The notes below the pieces were generated by a model, which was not told the DNA's origin, did no database searches, and saw only the letters and a list, made by a program, of their open reading frames with translations. Below, piece by piece: positions 1-5,425 of a DNA stretch of 5,571 nucleotides. Every line of letters starts with the position of its first letter. The first letter of the stretch is position 1. The stretch is from contig JAKADD010000192.1 in NCBI GenBank assembly GCA_021820825.1, positions 1 to 5,571 on the forward strand, written 5' to 3'. This stretch comes from Bacillota bacterium. GTDB lineage: Bacteria; Bacillota; Bacilli; Alicyclobacillales; SLC66. A program made the position numbers and the translations under genes.

Positions 1-5
1 ACGGA

Positions 6-1241
6 GTGGAGAGTTATATTCAGCGCCTGTTTGCCGAGCGAATCGGCGGTTCCTCATTTGGCAAGGACACGGCGCTTTACAAGTTTGAGAAGATCAAACG
101 CGCAAAACTGGCGGCGTTGACGGCCCACCCCGATGTTGCGATGATTGATATGGGTGTTGGCGAGCCCGATGAACGCGCTGACGATGGGATTGTCGAGGTG
201 CTGGCGCGAGAAGCGGCGAAACCGGAGAACCGTTTCTACGCGGATAATGGCATCCCCGAGTTCAAACGAGCTGCGGCGACTTATTTGGCGGATGTATATG
301 GGGTGCAGGGGATCGATCCGGAGCGGGAAATCATCCATGCGATCGGGTCCAAACCGGCGCTGGCCATGCTCCCCAGTGTATTCATCAATCCAGGGGATAT
401 CACGATCATGCCCGTTCCCAACTACCCGGTGTTGGGAACGCATACAGTGTATCTGGGCGGAACGGTCCACACTCTGCCCATTATGCCGGACAACTCGTTT
501 TTGCCAGATCTGGCGGCCATTCCGCAGGATGTCTGCCGCCGTGCCAAACTGCTCTATCTGAACTACCCCAACAATCCAACCGGCGCCACTGCAACGCGGG
601 AGTTTTTTGCCGAAGTCGTGGCGTTTGCGAGGCGCAATGACATTGTGGTTGTTCATGACGCCGCTTACGCCGCTCTTACTTTCGACGGCCGCCAGCCGCT
701 GTCCTTCCTTTCGGTTCCGGGCGCCAAAGAGGTGGGCGTCGAATTGTTCTCTCTCTCCAAAGCCTACAACATGACTGGCTGGAGAATCGCCTTTGTCGCT
801 GGCAACGAACTGCTTGTGAAGGGATTTGCCACGATCAAGGATAACACTGACTCTGGGCAGTTCCGGGCGATTCAGAGGGCGGCCATGTACGGTCTGGCGC
901 ATCCGGAGATCACGCAAAGTATTGCGAAGAAGTATTCGCGGCGGCACGATCTGCTTGTGTCGGCCCTTAGGAACATCGGCTTTGACGCCGTTAAACCCGG
1001 CGGATCGTTCTTTCTCTATACGCATGCTCCAAAAGGGATTGCGGGCGGGCAACGCTTTCCCACAGCAGAGAGTTTTGCGCAGTATCTGATCACCGAGAAG
1101 CAGATTTCCACAGTTCCCTGGGATGACGCCGGCGCCTTCATCCGCTGGAGCGTCACCTTCGAAGCGGATGGACTGGAAGCGGAGCGGCAGGTGATTGGGG
1201 AAATCGGTCGGAGGCTGTCCGGAATTGCATTTGAATTCTGA
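6..1241 (+). CDS. dapL: PLP-dependent class I/II aminotransferase, probable LL-diaminopimelate aminotransferase
   Basis: Fold-type I PLP aminotransferase of 411 residues. If it is DapL, it transfers an amino group from glutamate to tetrahydrodipicolinate to give LL-diaminopimelate for lysine and peptidoglycan synthesis, in the cytosol. Visible marks are an N-terminal segment with VGEPDE (51-56), a YADNGIPEFK segment (78-87), NYPNNPTG (186-193), HDAAY (217-221) with the Asp that contacts the pyridine nitrogen, SLSKAYNMTGWR (249-260) with PLP lysine K252, and FIRWS (378-382) whose R380 should bind the substrate carboxylate. Length fits the DapL group, but related enzymes acting on N-acetyl-LL-diaminopimelate or other amino acids look alike, so the family is firm and the substrate is not. 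GTG at 6 is the chosen start. The frame is open to the window edge and no usable ribosome binding site is in view, so an upstream start is possible. glpX follows after 30 bases, probably on the same transcript. Confidence 0.85.
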   Translation: MESYIQRLFAERIGGSSFGKDTALYKFEKIKRAKLAALTAHPDVAMIDMGVGEPDERADDGIVEVLAREAAKPENRFYADNGIPEFKRAAATYLADVYGVQGIDPEREIIHAIGSKPALAMLPSVFINPGDITIMPVPNYPVLGTHTVYLGGTVHTLPIMPDNSFLPDLAAIPQDVCRRAKLLYLNYPNNPTGATATREFFAEVVAFARRNDIVVVHDAAYAALTFDGRQPLSFLSVPGAKEVGVELFSLSKAYNMTGWRIAFVAGNELLVKGFATIKDNTDSGQFRAIQRAAMYGLAHPEITQSIAKKYSRRHDLLVSALRNIGFDAVKPGGSFFLYTHAPKGIAGGQRFPTAESFAQYLITEKQISTVPWDDAGAFIRWSVTFEADGLEAERQVIGEIGRRLSGIAFEF

Positions 1242-1256
1242 TTCTTTCACGTTGTG

Positions 1257-1266
1257 AAGGGAGGTG
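1257..1266 (+). promoter_or_regulatory. Ribosome binding site that fixes the glpX start
   Basis: AAGGGAGGTG is a near-perfect Shine-Dalgarno sequence. The gap from GGAGG to TTG at 1272 is 7 bases. It lies downstream of the in-frame GTG at 1254, so that earlier codon is unlikely to be the start. Confidence 0.8.
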
Positions 1267-1271
1267 TGGAG

Positions 1272-2237
1272 TTGGACCGGGAACTGGCTCTGGAATTTGC
1301 GCGCGTCACGGAGGCCGCCGCTTTGGCCGCCGCCAAGTGGATGGGTACGGGGAAGAAAAACGAAGCGGACAACGCCGCCACCACTGCGATGCGTACTGTC
1401 TTTGACACGATTGCCATAGACGGAACGGTCGTGATCGGCGAAGGGGAAATGGACGAGGCGCCGATGCTTTATATCGGCGAAAAACTTGGCAATGGCACCG
1501 ATAAAGTCGATGTGGCGGTAGACCCGCTGGAAGGCACCAACATCGTGGCAAACGGACTGTGGAATGCGATGGCGGTTGTCGCCGTCGCACCCGAAGGTAC
1601 GCTTTTGCACGCTCCGGACATGTATATGGACAAGTTGGCGGTTGGTCCGATCGCCCGCGGACTGGTTGACATTGAAGCTCCCGTCGAGCACAATTTGCGT
1701 GTGGTCGCCAAAGCGGCCGGAAAATCGATCGGCGATGTGGTCGCCATCCTGCTCGACAGGCCGCGCCACAGCGATCTGATCCACAGAATTCGCCAGACTG
1801 GAGCGCGCATCAAGCTGATTACTGACGGTGATGTGGCGGCCGCGCTCAATACCGCGTTTCCGGAGACCGGAGTTGACATTATGTTTGGCGTCGGAGGCGC
1901 GCCTGAAGGCGTGTTGGCAGCCGCTGCACTGAAGTGTCTGGGCGGTGAATTTCAGGGCAGGCTGGTGCCGCAAAGTGAAAGTGAGCGGAGCCGTTGCCTG
2001 GAGATGGGTTTGTCCGATCCCGGTCAGGTGCTCAGAATGAGCGATCTCGTGCGCGGCGACGACGCGATTTTCGCCGCGACCGGTGTCACCGAGGGAGAAC
2101 TGTTGCGTGGAGTCCGTTTTCTTGGCGGGGATCTCGCCACAACCCACTCGCTTGTCATGCGGGCCAGCAGTGGAACCGTACGATTCATTGAGGCGCGTCA
2201 CCGCCTGCAGAAAAAACCCAATCTTGTCATGGTATAG
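1272..2237 (+). CDS. glpX: Class II fructose-1,6-bisphosphatase GlpX
   Basis: Hydrolyses fructose-1,6-bisphosphate to fructose-6-phosphate and phosphate in gluconeogenesis, in the cytosol, using divalent metal. From the TTG start the protein has 321 residues, the length I recall for Bacillus GlpX. The N-terminus ([18 protein letters not shown]) lines up with known family members without extra residues. The metal and active-site positions of the lithium-sensitive phosphatase fold are present: D33 (NEAD), E57 in IGEGE (55-59), D84 and E87 in VDPLEGT (83-89), the DGDVAA segment (185-190) and E212 in GGAPEG (208-213). No key residue is missing. An in-frame GTG at 1254 would add six residues but would place the ribosome binding site inside the gene. 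The gene sits 30 bases after the aminotransferase and 115 bases before rho, as part of the glpX-rho order common in Bacillales. No terminator is evident after the TAG. Confidence 0.95.
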   Translation: MDRELALEFARVTEAAALAAAKWMGTGKKNEADNAATTAMRTVFDTIAIDGTVVIGEGEMDEAPMLYIGEKLGNGTDKVDVAVDPLEGTNIVANGLWNAMAVVAVAPEGTLLHAPDMYMDKLAVGPIARGLVDIEAPVEHNLRVVAKAAGKSIGDVVAILLDRPRHSDLIHRIRQTGARIKLITDGDVAAALNTAFPETGVDIMFGVGGAPEGVLAAAALKCLGGEFQGRLVPQSESERSRCLEMGLSDPGQVLRMSDLVRGDDAIFAATGVTEGELLRGVRFLGGDLATTHSLVMRASSGTVRFIEARHRLQKKPNLVMV

Positions 2238-2284
2238 TATCTGCATGCGAAAGGCCAAGACATTTTGCCAGACCCGTGCATAAA

Positions 2285-2314
2285 GTGATGATACGGCGGC
2301 AACCATGCTATAAT
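2285..2314 (+). promoter_or_regulatory. Extended -10 sigma-A-type promoter for rho
   Basis: TATAAT at 2309-2314 is a perfect -10 box preceded by TGC (2306-2308), giving the extended -10 pattern TGnTATAAT. The -35 region is poor: GTGATG at 2285-2290 with an 18-base spacer matches the consensus at three of six positions, consistent with extended -10 promoters needing little -35 contact. The start of transcription would be near 2321, giving a leader of about 32 bases before rho. This lets rho and the radical SAM gene be expressed apart from glpX, although read-through from glpX is likely since no terminator is seen. Confidence 0.75.
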
Positions 2315-2338
2315 GCAAGTTAACAATCTGGTTACAGT

Positions 2339-2348
2339 GAGGGTAGGT
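2339..2348 (+). promoter_or_regulatory. Ribosome binding site of rho
   Basis: GAGGGTAGGT lies just before the TTG at 2353. GAGGG (2339-2343) ends 9 bases before the start codon. The match is moderate, but the position supports the TTG start, which also gives a normal Rho N-terminus. Confidence 0.6.
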
Positions 2349-2352
2349 ACAA

Positions 2353-3651
2353 TTGCAAATTAAGGAGCTCGAAACGAAAAAGCTCGCGGAACTCTATAAG
2401 CTGGCCAAGGAATTTCAGATTCCCTATTATGCCAGTATGAAAAAGAAAGAACTGATTTTTGCAGTGCTGCGCGCGCAGGCGGAAAAGGATGGACTGATTT
2501 TTGCCGAAGGCGTACTGGACGTGATGTCGGACGGGTATGGATTTCTTCGACCCATCGGCTATCTTCCAAGCGTAGAGGATATCTACGTGGCGGCGTCGCA
2601 GATTCGGCGTTTTGACTTACGTGTTGGCGATCTGGTTTCCGGCAAGGTTCGGCCGCCGAAGGACAATGAACGATATTTTGGCTTGTTGCAGGTTGAAGCA
2701 GTCAATGGAACCAGTCCTGAAACTGCCGCTGAACGCCCGCACTTCCCCGCGCTTACACCTTTGTTTCCAAAAGGGAAAATCACTCTCGAAACGACTCCTG
2801 GCAAGTATGCGACAAGGATGATGGATCTGCTGGCTCCTGTGGGACTCGGTCAGCGTGGACTGATCGTTGCGCCGCCGAAAGCAGGAAAGACACTGCTGTT
2901 AAAAGAGATTGCCAACAGCATCTCCACCAATTACCCTAATATCGACCTGTTTGTATTGCTGATTGACGAGCGGCCGGAAGAAGTTACGGACATGCAGCGA
3001 TCGGTCAATGGGGAAGTGGTGGCGTCGACGTTTGATGAGGTGCCGGAGAATCATATCAAGGTTACTGAACTCGTGCTGGAACGCGCGATGCGGCTTGTTG
3101 AACATAAACGCGACGTCGTGATTTTAATGGATAGCATCACCCGTCTGGCCAGAGCCTACAATCTCGTGATCCCGCCGAGTGGGCGCACCCTGTCGGGGGG
3201 CATCGATCCGGCGGCGTTCCACCGTCCCAAACGTTTTTTTGGCGCTGCCCGCAACATTGAAGAAGGCGGTAGCCTGACCATTCTTGCCACAGCCCTGATC
3301 GATACAGGTTCACGCATGGATGATGTCATTTACGAGGAATTCAAGGGCACTGGCAACCTGGAACTGCATCTGGACAGGCGTCTGGCCGAAAAACGGATTT
3401 TTCCGGCCATCGACATCAGACGATCCGGCACGCGGCGGGAAGAATATCTGCTGACTCCGGAGGAATTGGATAAAATCTGGGCCTTGCGTAAATCGTTGGG
3501 GGACAACAACGAATTTTCGGAAATTTTTCTGCGCCGCTTTACACACACAAAATCAAACGCAGAATTCCTTGCCTCTCTGGAGAGCACTCGCGACACTCGC
3601 GATCATCCACGCCCAAGCCCTTCCCGTGATCGGCAAACCAACGTCAGGTAA
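2353..3651 (+). CDS. rho: Transcription termination factor Rho
   Basis: Hexameric RNA-dependent ATPase and helicase that ends transcription at untranslated, C-rich RNA. The 432 residues run in the standard order: N-terminal helical Rho domain (about 1-45), an OB-type RNA-binding domain with the RNP1-like DGYGFLR (60-66) and [12 protein letters not shown] (76-87), then the RecA-like ATPase. The ATPase has Walker A APPKAGKT (173-180), DERPEEV (205-211) with predicted catalytic E206, Walker B VVILMD (255-260), the loop [12 protein letters not shown] (275-286) and the SGTR segment ending in R361, the expected arginine finger. There is no large insertion between the RNA-binding and ATPase parts as in Actinobacteria. 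D205, S261 and R264 match E. coli bicyclomycin-contact residues, as I recall them, so sensitivity is expected. The last 22 or so residues (411-432) form a hydrophilic tail rich in Arg, Asp, Ser and Pro that the conserved core does not need; it contains a TRD-TRD repeat. The start is TTG. The radical SAM gene follows after 23 bases. Confidence 0.97.
   Translation: MQIKELETKKLAELYKLAKEFQIPYYASMKKKELIFAVLRAQAEKDGLIFAEGVLDVMSDGYGFLRPIGYLPSVEDIYVAASQIRRFDLRVGDLVSGKVRPPKDNERYFGLLQVEAVNGTSPETAAERPHFPALTPLFPKGKITLETTPGKYATRMMDLLAPVGLGQRGLIVAPPKAGKTLLLKEIANSISTNYPNIDLFVLLIDERPEEVTDMQRSVNGEVVASTFDEVPENHIKVTELVLERAMRLVEHKRDVVILMDSITRLARAYNLVIPPSGRTLSGGIDPAAFHRPKRFFGAARNIEEGGSLTILATALIDTGSRMDDVIYEEFKGTGNLELHLDRRLAEKRIFPAIDIRRSGTRREEYLLTPEELDKIWALRKSLGDNNEFSEIFLRRFTHTKSNAEFLASLESTRDTRDHPRPSPSRDRQTNVR
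3586..3603 (+). repeat. Tandem 9-base repeat in the rho tail
   Basis: ACTCGCGAC at 3586-3594 is followed directly by ACTCGCGAT at 3595-3603, eight of nine bases identical. It encodes Thr-Arg-Asp twice (residues 412-417) in the non-conserved tail of Rho. The in-frame unit length suggests duplication by slippage with no effect on the reading frame. Confidence 0.8.
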
Positions 3652-3661
3652 AAAGGCAATC

Positions 3662-3669
3662 AAGGTGAG
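3662..3669 (+). promoter_or_regulatory. Ribosome binding site of the radical SAM gene
   Basis: AAGGTGAG lies 5 bases before the TTG at 3675, in the 23-base gap after rho. It supports the TTG start and expression from the rho transcript; no separate promoter fits in this gap. Confidence 0.65.
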
Positions 3670-3674
3670 AGTAT

Positions 3675-4946
3675 TTGAATATCGTATACGCCAATACACA
3701 GGGTGAAATTTTCGATACACCACAGTTGCATGCACTCGGTCGCACTGGGCGCAGTGTCACAGAACTGCAACGCCAGGAATGGATACCGCTTCCGGATGGG
3801 GCCAGTCTCGTGTCTCTGCCAGACACGAGAGCACTTGGCGCCGATCCCGAGACGGGTGCTCTCAAAGCAATGCCTGCCGAATTTCAGGCGGTCGGCGCGT
3901 TACTGCCCCAGGGGTATACAAGGCTGTTTCTTCCCGCATTCCACAAACCTGAAGGTATCCGGCCATTTCCTCTGTTTGGATACACGGCAGTCGGGTTTTC
4001 GCGAGGCGTGTTCTATGTTTCTGCGGTCAGGAGCGATAATCCGCAACCCTGGAACCCTGAACAGTATGACAGCAGTACGGTCCGGCAAAAACTCGTTGAA
4101 CTGGACGCGAATTTCCCGGACAATCGGCTGTACAGACACCTGGAAACATGCGCCATGCACTATGAATGCGTAACCTCCAGAAATACTTTTTTTGGGCGCC
4201 GTGAAGGGGCAATCCCTGTTTCTGCAACCTGCAATGCCGGTTGTATCGGATGCATCAGTGAGCAACCGGACGACTCGGGATTCCCCTCTCCGCAGATTCG
4301 GATGACACTTCGTCCAACGGTCGCAGAGATGGCTCAGGTGATGGTGAATCATCTGCAAAACGCCGGCCCTGATGGAATTGTTTCGTTTGGTCAGGGCTGC
4401 GAAGGAGAACCGTCAACGAGAGGGCGGGACATCGCGCAGGCGATCGCAAAAACGCGCGAAGAGGTCGCCGCCGGGTATATCAATATCAACACGAACGCGG
4501 GGCTCACCGCCCAAATCAGACTCATCGTCGACGCCGGCCTCGACCTCATGCGGGTATCAACCATCAGCGCTTTGCCAGATCACTACGAGGCGTACTATCA
4601 GCCGCGCGGGTATTCGCTGGAGCAAGTGGCGGAATCGACGGCGTATGCTGCAAAACGCGGCGTCATCGTCTCGCTTAATTATCTTGTTTTTCCGGGCATT
4701 TCCGACACCCTGGAGGAAATTGCGGCCATGACGCGTTTCATTCGTGATACGGGAGTGCGGCTGGTGCAACTGCGCAATCTGAACATCGATCCTGATTATT
4801 ATCTCGACCGTGTTCCACTTCGCTCGACTGAACCTGTGGGGATGCTCGGGCTGATTGAAATGCTGGCCAGCGAATGTCCGTCCGTGCGTATCGGAAGCTA
4901 TACGCATCCGCCATCCTGGTTCCTGACGGACACTGCCAGGCAATAA
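3675..4946 (+). CDS. Radical SAM protein of unknown function, linked to rho and rpmE
   Basis: The 423-residue protein carries the radical SAM signature CNAGCIGC, C186-x3-C190-x2-C193, which should hold a [4Fe-4S] cluster that cleaves S-adenosylmethionine. After it come elements expected in the partial TIM barrel: GQGCEGEP (239-246, a GGE-like SAM-binding stretch), NINTNAG (270-276), LMRVS (291-295) and NYLVFPGISD (335-344). About 180 residues precede the signature and look like a separate mixed alpha/beta domain. Two cysteines just upstream, C159 and C165 (C-x5-C), plus C242, could bind a second metal or cluster, but only three extra positions are seen and no standard SPASM or B12-binding motif is visible. 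No signal peptide or membrane segment is apparent. The reaction is unknown; its place between rho and rpmE suggests, only by position, a link to RNA, ribosomes or translation. The start TTG has a fair ribosome binding site, and the gene is probably co-transcribed with rho. A perfect hairpin lies inside its early coding region. Confidence 0.88.
   Translation: MNIVYANTQGEIFDTPQLHALGRTGRSVTELQRQEWIPLPDGASLVSLPDTRALGADPETGALKAMPAEFQAVGALLPQGYTRLFLPAFHKPEGIRPFPLFGYTAVGFSRGVFYVSAVRSDNPQPWNPEQYDSSTVRQKLVELDANFPDNRLYRHLETCAMHYECVTSRNTFFGRREGAIPVSATCNAGCIGCISEQPDDSGFPSPQIRMTLRPTVAEMAQVMVNHLQNAGPDGIVSFGQGCEGEPSTRGRDIAQAIAKTREEVAAGYININTNAGLTAQIRLIVDAGLDLMRVSTISALPDHYEAYYQPRGYSLEQVAESTAYAAKRGVIVSLNYLVFPGISDTLEEIAAMTRFIRDTGVRLVQLRNLNIDPDYYLDRVPLRSTEPVGMLGLIEMLASECPSVRIGSYTHPPSWFLTDTARQ
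3806..3830 (+). repeat. Perfect 10-base-pair inverted repeat inside the radical SAM gene
   Basis: TCTCGTGTCT (3806-3815) and AGACACGAGA (3821-3830) are exact reverse complements around a 5-base loop CTGCC. It would form a strong hairpin in the mRNA about 130 bases into the gene (codons for residues 44-52). No T-run follows, so it is not an intrinsic terminator. It may be chance, an mRNA stability element or a pause site. Confidence 0.75.
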
Positions 4947-4982
4947 ATCTCTCTGCATCATCTGGGGATAAAAGGAAAATAC

Positions 4983-5037
4983 GGCGCATGGGGACCCCGC
5001 AAACGTACTTGTCTATATTCGCGGGTGTCCAGGCGCC
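4983..5037. terminator. Probable bidirectional terminator hairpin between convergent genes
   Basis: A long stem forms from GGCGC (4983-4987) with GCGCC (5033-5037), then, after a small internal loop, GGAC (4992-4995) with GTCC (5027-5030) and CCCGC (4996-5000) with GCGGG (5021-5025), with T5026 bulged and a 20-base loop. That is 14 pairs. On the minus strand the stem is followed by the T-rich GTATTTTCCTTTTATC; on the plus strand by ATATCTTTTG, and weak pairing continues outward between these flanks. It starts 36 bases after the radical SAM stop codon and lies downstream of the small minus-strand gene, so it can serve both. The minus-strand tail is the better terminator. The long loop and the broken stem make this less certain than a classic case. 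Confidence 0.55.
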
Positions 5038-5063
5038 ATATCTTTTGTCAGCCCAGTTCGCGG

Positions 5064-5112
5064 AAACAGATGTCTGGCGTCACAGGGATGTGTGGAAGCG
5101 CCCTTCCTGTTT
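5064..5112. other. Nested inverted repeats after the small minus-strand gene
   Basis: Three short complementary pairs sit inside one another: AAACAG (5064-5069) with CTGTTT (5107-5112), GGCG (5076-5079) with CGCC (5099-5102), and CACA (5081-5084) with TGTG (5089-5092) around a GGGA loop. An alternative small hairpin, GGAAG (5094-5098) with CTTCC (5103-5107), competes with it. It lies just after the minus-strand stop at 5118 and may be a 3' structure of that transcript or part of its termination zone. Each arm is short, so chance is possible. Confidence 0.35.
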
Positions 5113-5117
5113 GCCGG

Positions 5118-5258
5118 TTAACTGCTCCTGATGGGCGGCATGGTGCCAATAGGCGGCATGATCAGATAATTGTGCGTCATGAACACGCTCAGCACCCCCG
5201 TCAACATCCCTGTCGCAATGATTGAGCCCAATATGCGGGCGATGTTCTTTCTTTTCAT
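5118..5258 (-). CDS. Small single-span membrane peptide, 46 residues, unknown function
   Basis: A short minus-strand reading frame begins at ATG (complement of 5256-5258) and ends at TAA (complement of 5118-5120). The product starts with a basic tip, MKRKN, then has about 20 mostly hydrophobic residues (IARILGSIIATGMLTGVLSV, 6-25), and ends HNYLIMPPIGTMPPIRSS. The positive N-terminus suggests a membrane anchor with the tail outside; an uncleaved or cleavable signal sequence is also possible. The tail repeats a six-residue unit, IMPPIG then TMPPIR. Support for a real gene: a ribosome binding site, a sigma-A-like promoter at good spacing, a hairpin terminator downstream, and no gene on the other strand. 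It has no cysteine. I do not recognise the family. A small hydrophobic toxin, a sporulation or stress membrane peptide, or a regulator of a membrane complex are all possible; none is shown by the sequence. It is divergent from rpmE and convergent with the radical SAM gene. Confidence 0.65.
   Translation of the reverse strand: MKRKNIARILGSIIATGMLTGVLSVFMTHNYLIMPPIGTMPPIRSS
5134..5160 (-). repeat. 18-base periodic repeat coding for the MPPI motif
   Basis: GGCGGCATG occurs at 5134-5142 and again at 5152-5160 on the plus strand, 18 bases apart. On the coding (minus) strand it gives Met-Pro-Pro twice within IMPPIG-TMPPIR. The period equals six codons, so the repeat keeps the reading frame. Confidence 0.7.
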
Positions 5259-5266
5259 AATATCAA

Positions 5267-5277
5267 CCGCCTTCCTT
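5267..5277 (-). promoter_or_regulatory. Ribosome binding site of the small membrane peptide gene
   Basis: On the minus strand AAGGAAGGCGG precedes ATG at 5258. GGCGG ends 8 bases and GGAAGG 11 bases before the start. The purine-rich stretch resembles those of the other genes here and sets this frame apart from random short frames. Confidence 0.6.
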
Positions 5278-5281
5278 TTAT

Positions 5282-5313
5282 TTTTGAGTCATCTCCAGTA
5301 TATAGACTCATAA
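5282..5313. promoter_or_regulatory. Inverted repeat around the -10 box, candidate operator
   Basis: TGAGTC (5285-5290) and GACTCA (5305-5310) are exact reverse complements 14 bases apart; with one mismatch the match grows to nine positions per arm (5282-5290 and 5305-5313). The arm centres are about 20 bases, or two helical turns, apart. One arm covers the predicted transcription start of the minus-strand gene and the pair brackets its -10 box, as expected of a repressor site. Confidence 0.45.
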
Positions 5314-5325
5314 TATCCTCAACAA
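5297..5325 (-). promoter_or_regulatory. Sigma-A-like promoter of the small membrane peptide gene
   Basis: Read on the minus strand, TTGTTG (5325-5320) as -35 and TATACT (5302-5297) as -10 are separated by exactly 17 bases. The -10 matches consensus at five of six positions, the -35 at three. Transcription would begin near 5290, giving a leader of about 31 bases. An inverted repeat brackets the -10 box. Confidence 0.55.
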
Positions 5326-5342
5326 TGCATTTTTTGGATATT
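5312..5342. repeat. Second inverted repeat, around the -35 box
   Basis: AATATCC (5312-5318) and GGATATT (5336-5342) are exact reverse complements 17 bases apart. The -35 box of the minus-strand promoter (5320-5325) falls between them. This could be a further regulator site or chance in AT-rich DNA. Confidence 0.35.
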
Positions 5343-5349
5343 CTCTATT

Positions 5350-5380
5350 GAGTGCGCAACCACTCTGCAAAATTGCAAAA
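5350..5380. repeat. Short inverted and direct repeats upstream of the rpmE promoter
   Basis: GAGTG (5350-5354) and CACTC (5361-5365) are reverse complements around six bases. Directly after, TGCAAAA occurs twice eight bases apart (5366-5372 and 5374-5380). Together they fill the gap between the two divergent promoters and may be regulator contacts; each element alone is weak. Confidence 0.3.
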
Positions 5381-5393
5381 ATGGAATCAGGGG

Positions 5394-5422
5394 TTGTGAA
5401 TTGCCGCGGTACATGGTATTGT
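5394..5422 (+). promoter_or_regulatory. Promoter of rpmE
   Basis: TTGTGA (5394-5399) as -35 and TATTGT (5417-5422) as -10 are 17 bases apart, each matching four of six consensus positions. TGG (5414-5416) before the -10 gives the extended form TGnTATTGT, which makes up for the modest hexamers. Transcription would begin near 5429, about 34 bases before the GTG start. I see no Zur-type palindrome. Confidence 0.55.
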
Positions 5423-5425
5423 ATA

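Noticed and set aside
1254..1271. GTG at 1254 as an earlier start of glpX
   Set aside because: It would place the strong ribosome binding site (1257-1266) inside the gene and add six residues that the family lacks; TTG at 1272 gives the usual 321 residues.
2224..2240. TTGTCA and TATAGT near the glpX stop as another promoter
   Set aside because: The two boxes are only 3 bases apart and neither has a partner at 16-18 bases.
2265..2302. TTGCC/GGCAA arms after glpX as a terminator
   Set aside because: Only five pairs around a loop of 28 bases with no T-run; not a convincing terminator.
54..2318. A 754-codon open frame on the minus strand opposite the aminotransferase and glpX
   Set aside because: It is in exact codon register with both plus-strand genes, so it stays open simply because those genes avoid TTA, CTA and TCA codons. 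Its product shows no recognisable domain, while the plus-strand products are intact known enzymes.
3900..4358. A 152-codon minus-strand frame inside the radical SAM gene
   Set aside because: Shadow of the plus-strand gene, which has intact radical SAM motifs; no ribosome binding site or domain on the minus strand.
4988..5131. A plus-strand frame of 47 codons from ATG at 4988
   Set aside because: Its start lies within the terminator-like hairpin, the purine stretch before it is poorly spaced, the product has no clear feature, and it overlaps the end of the better-supported minus-strand gene.
5025..5225. A 66-codon plus-strand frame across the small-gene region
   Set aside because: No ribosome binding site, no recognisable protein feature, and it is opposite the small membrane peptide gene.
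5118..5258. Type I toxin reading of the small membrane peptide
   Set aside because: Size and hydrophobicity would fit, but I see no promoter for an overlapping antisense RNA and no toxin family motif, so it is left as unknown.
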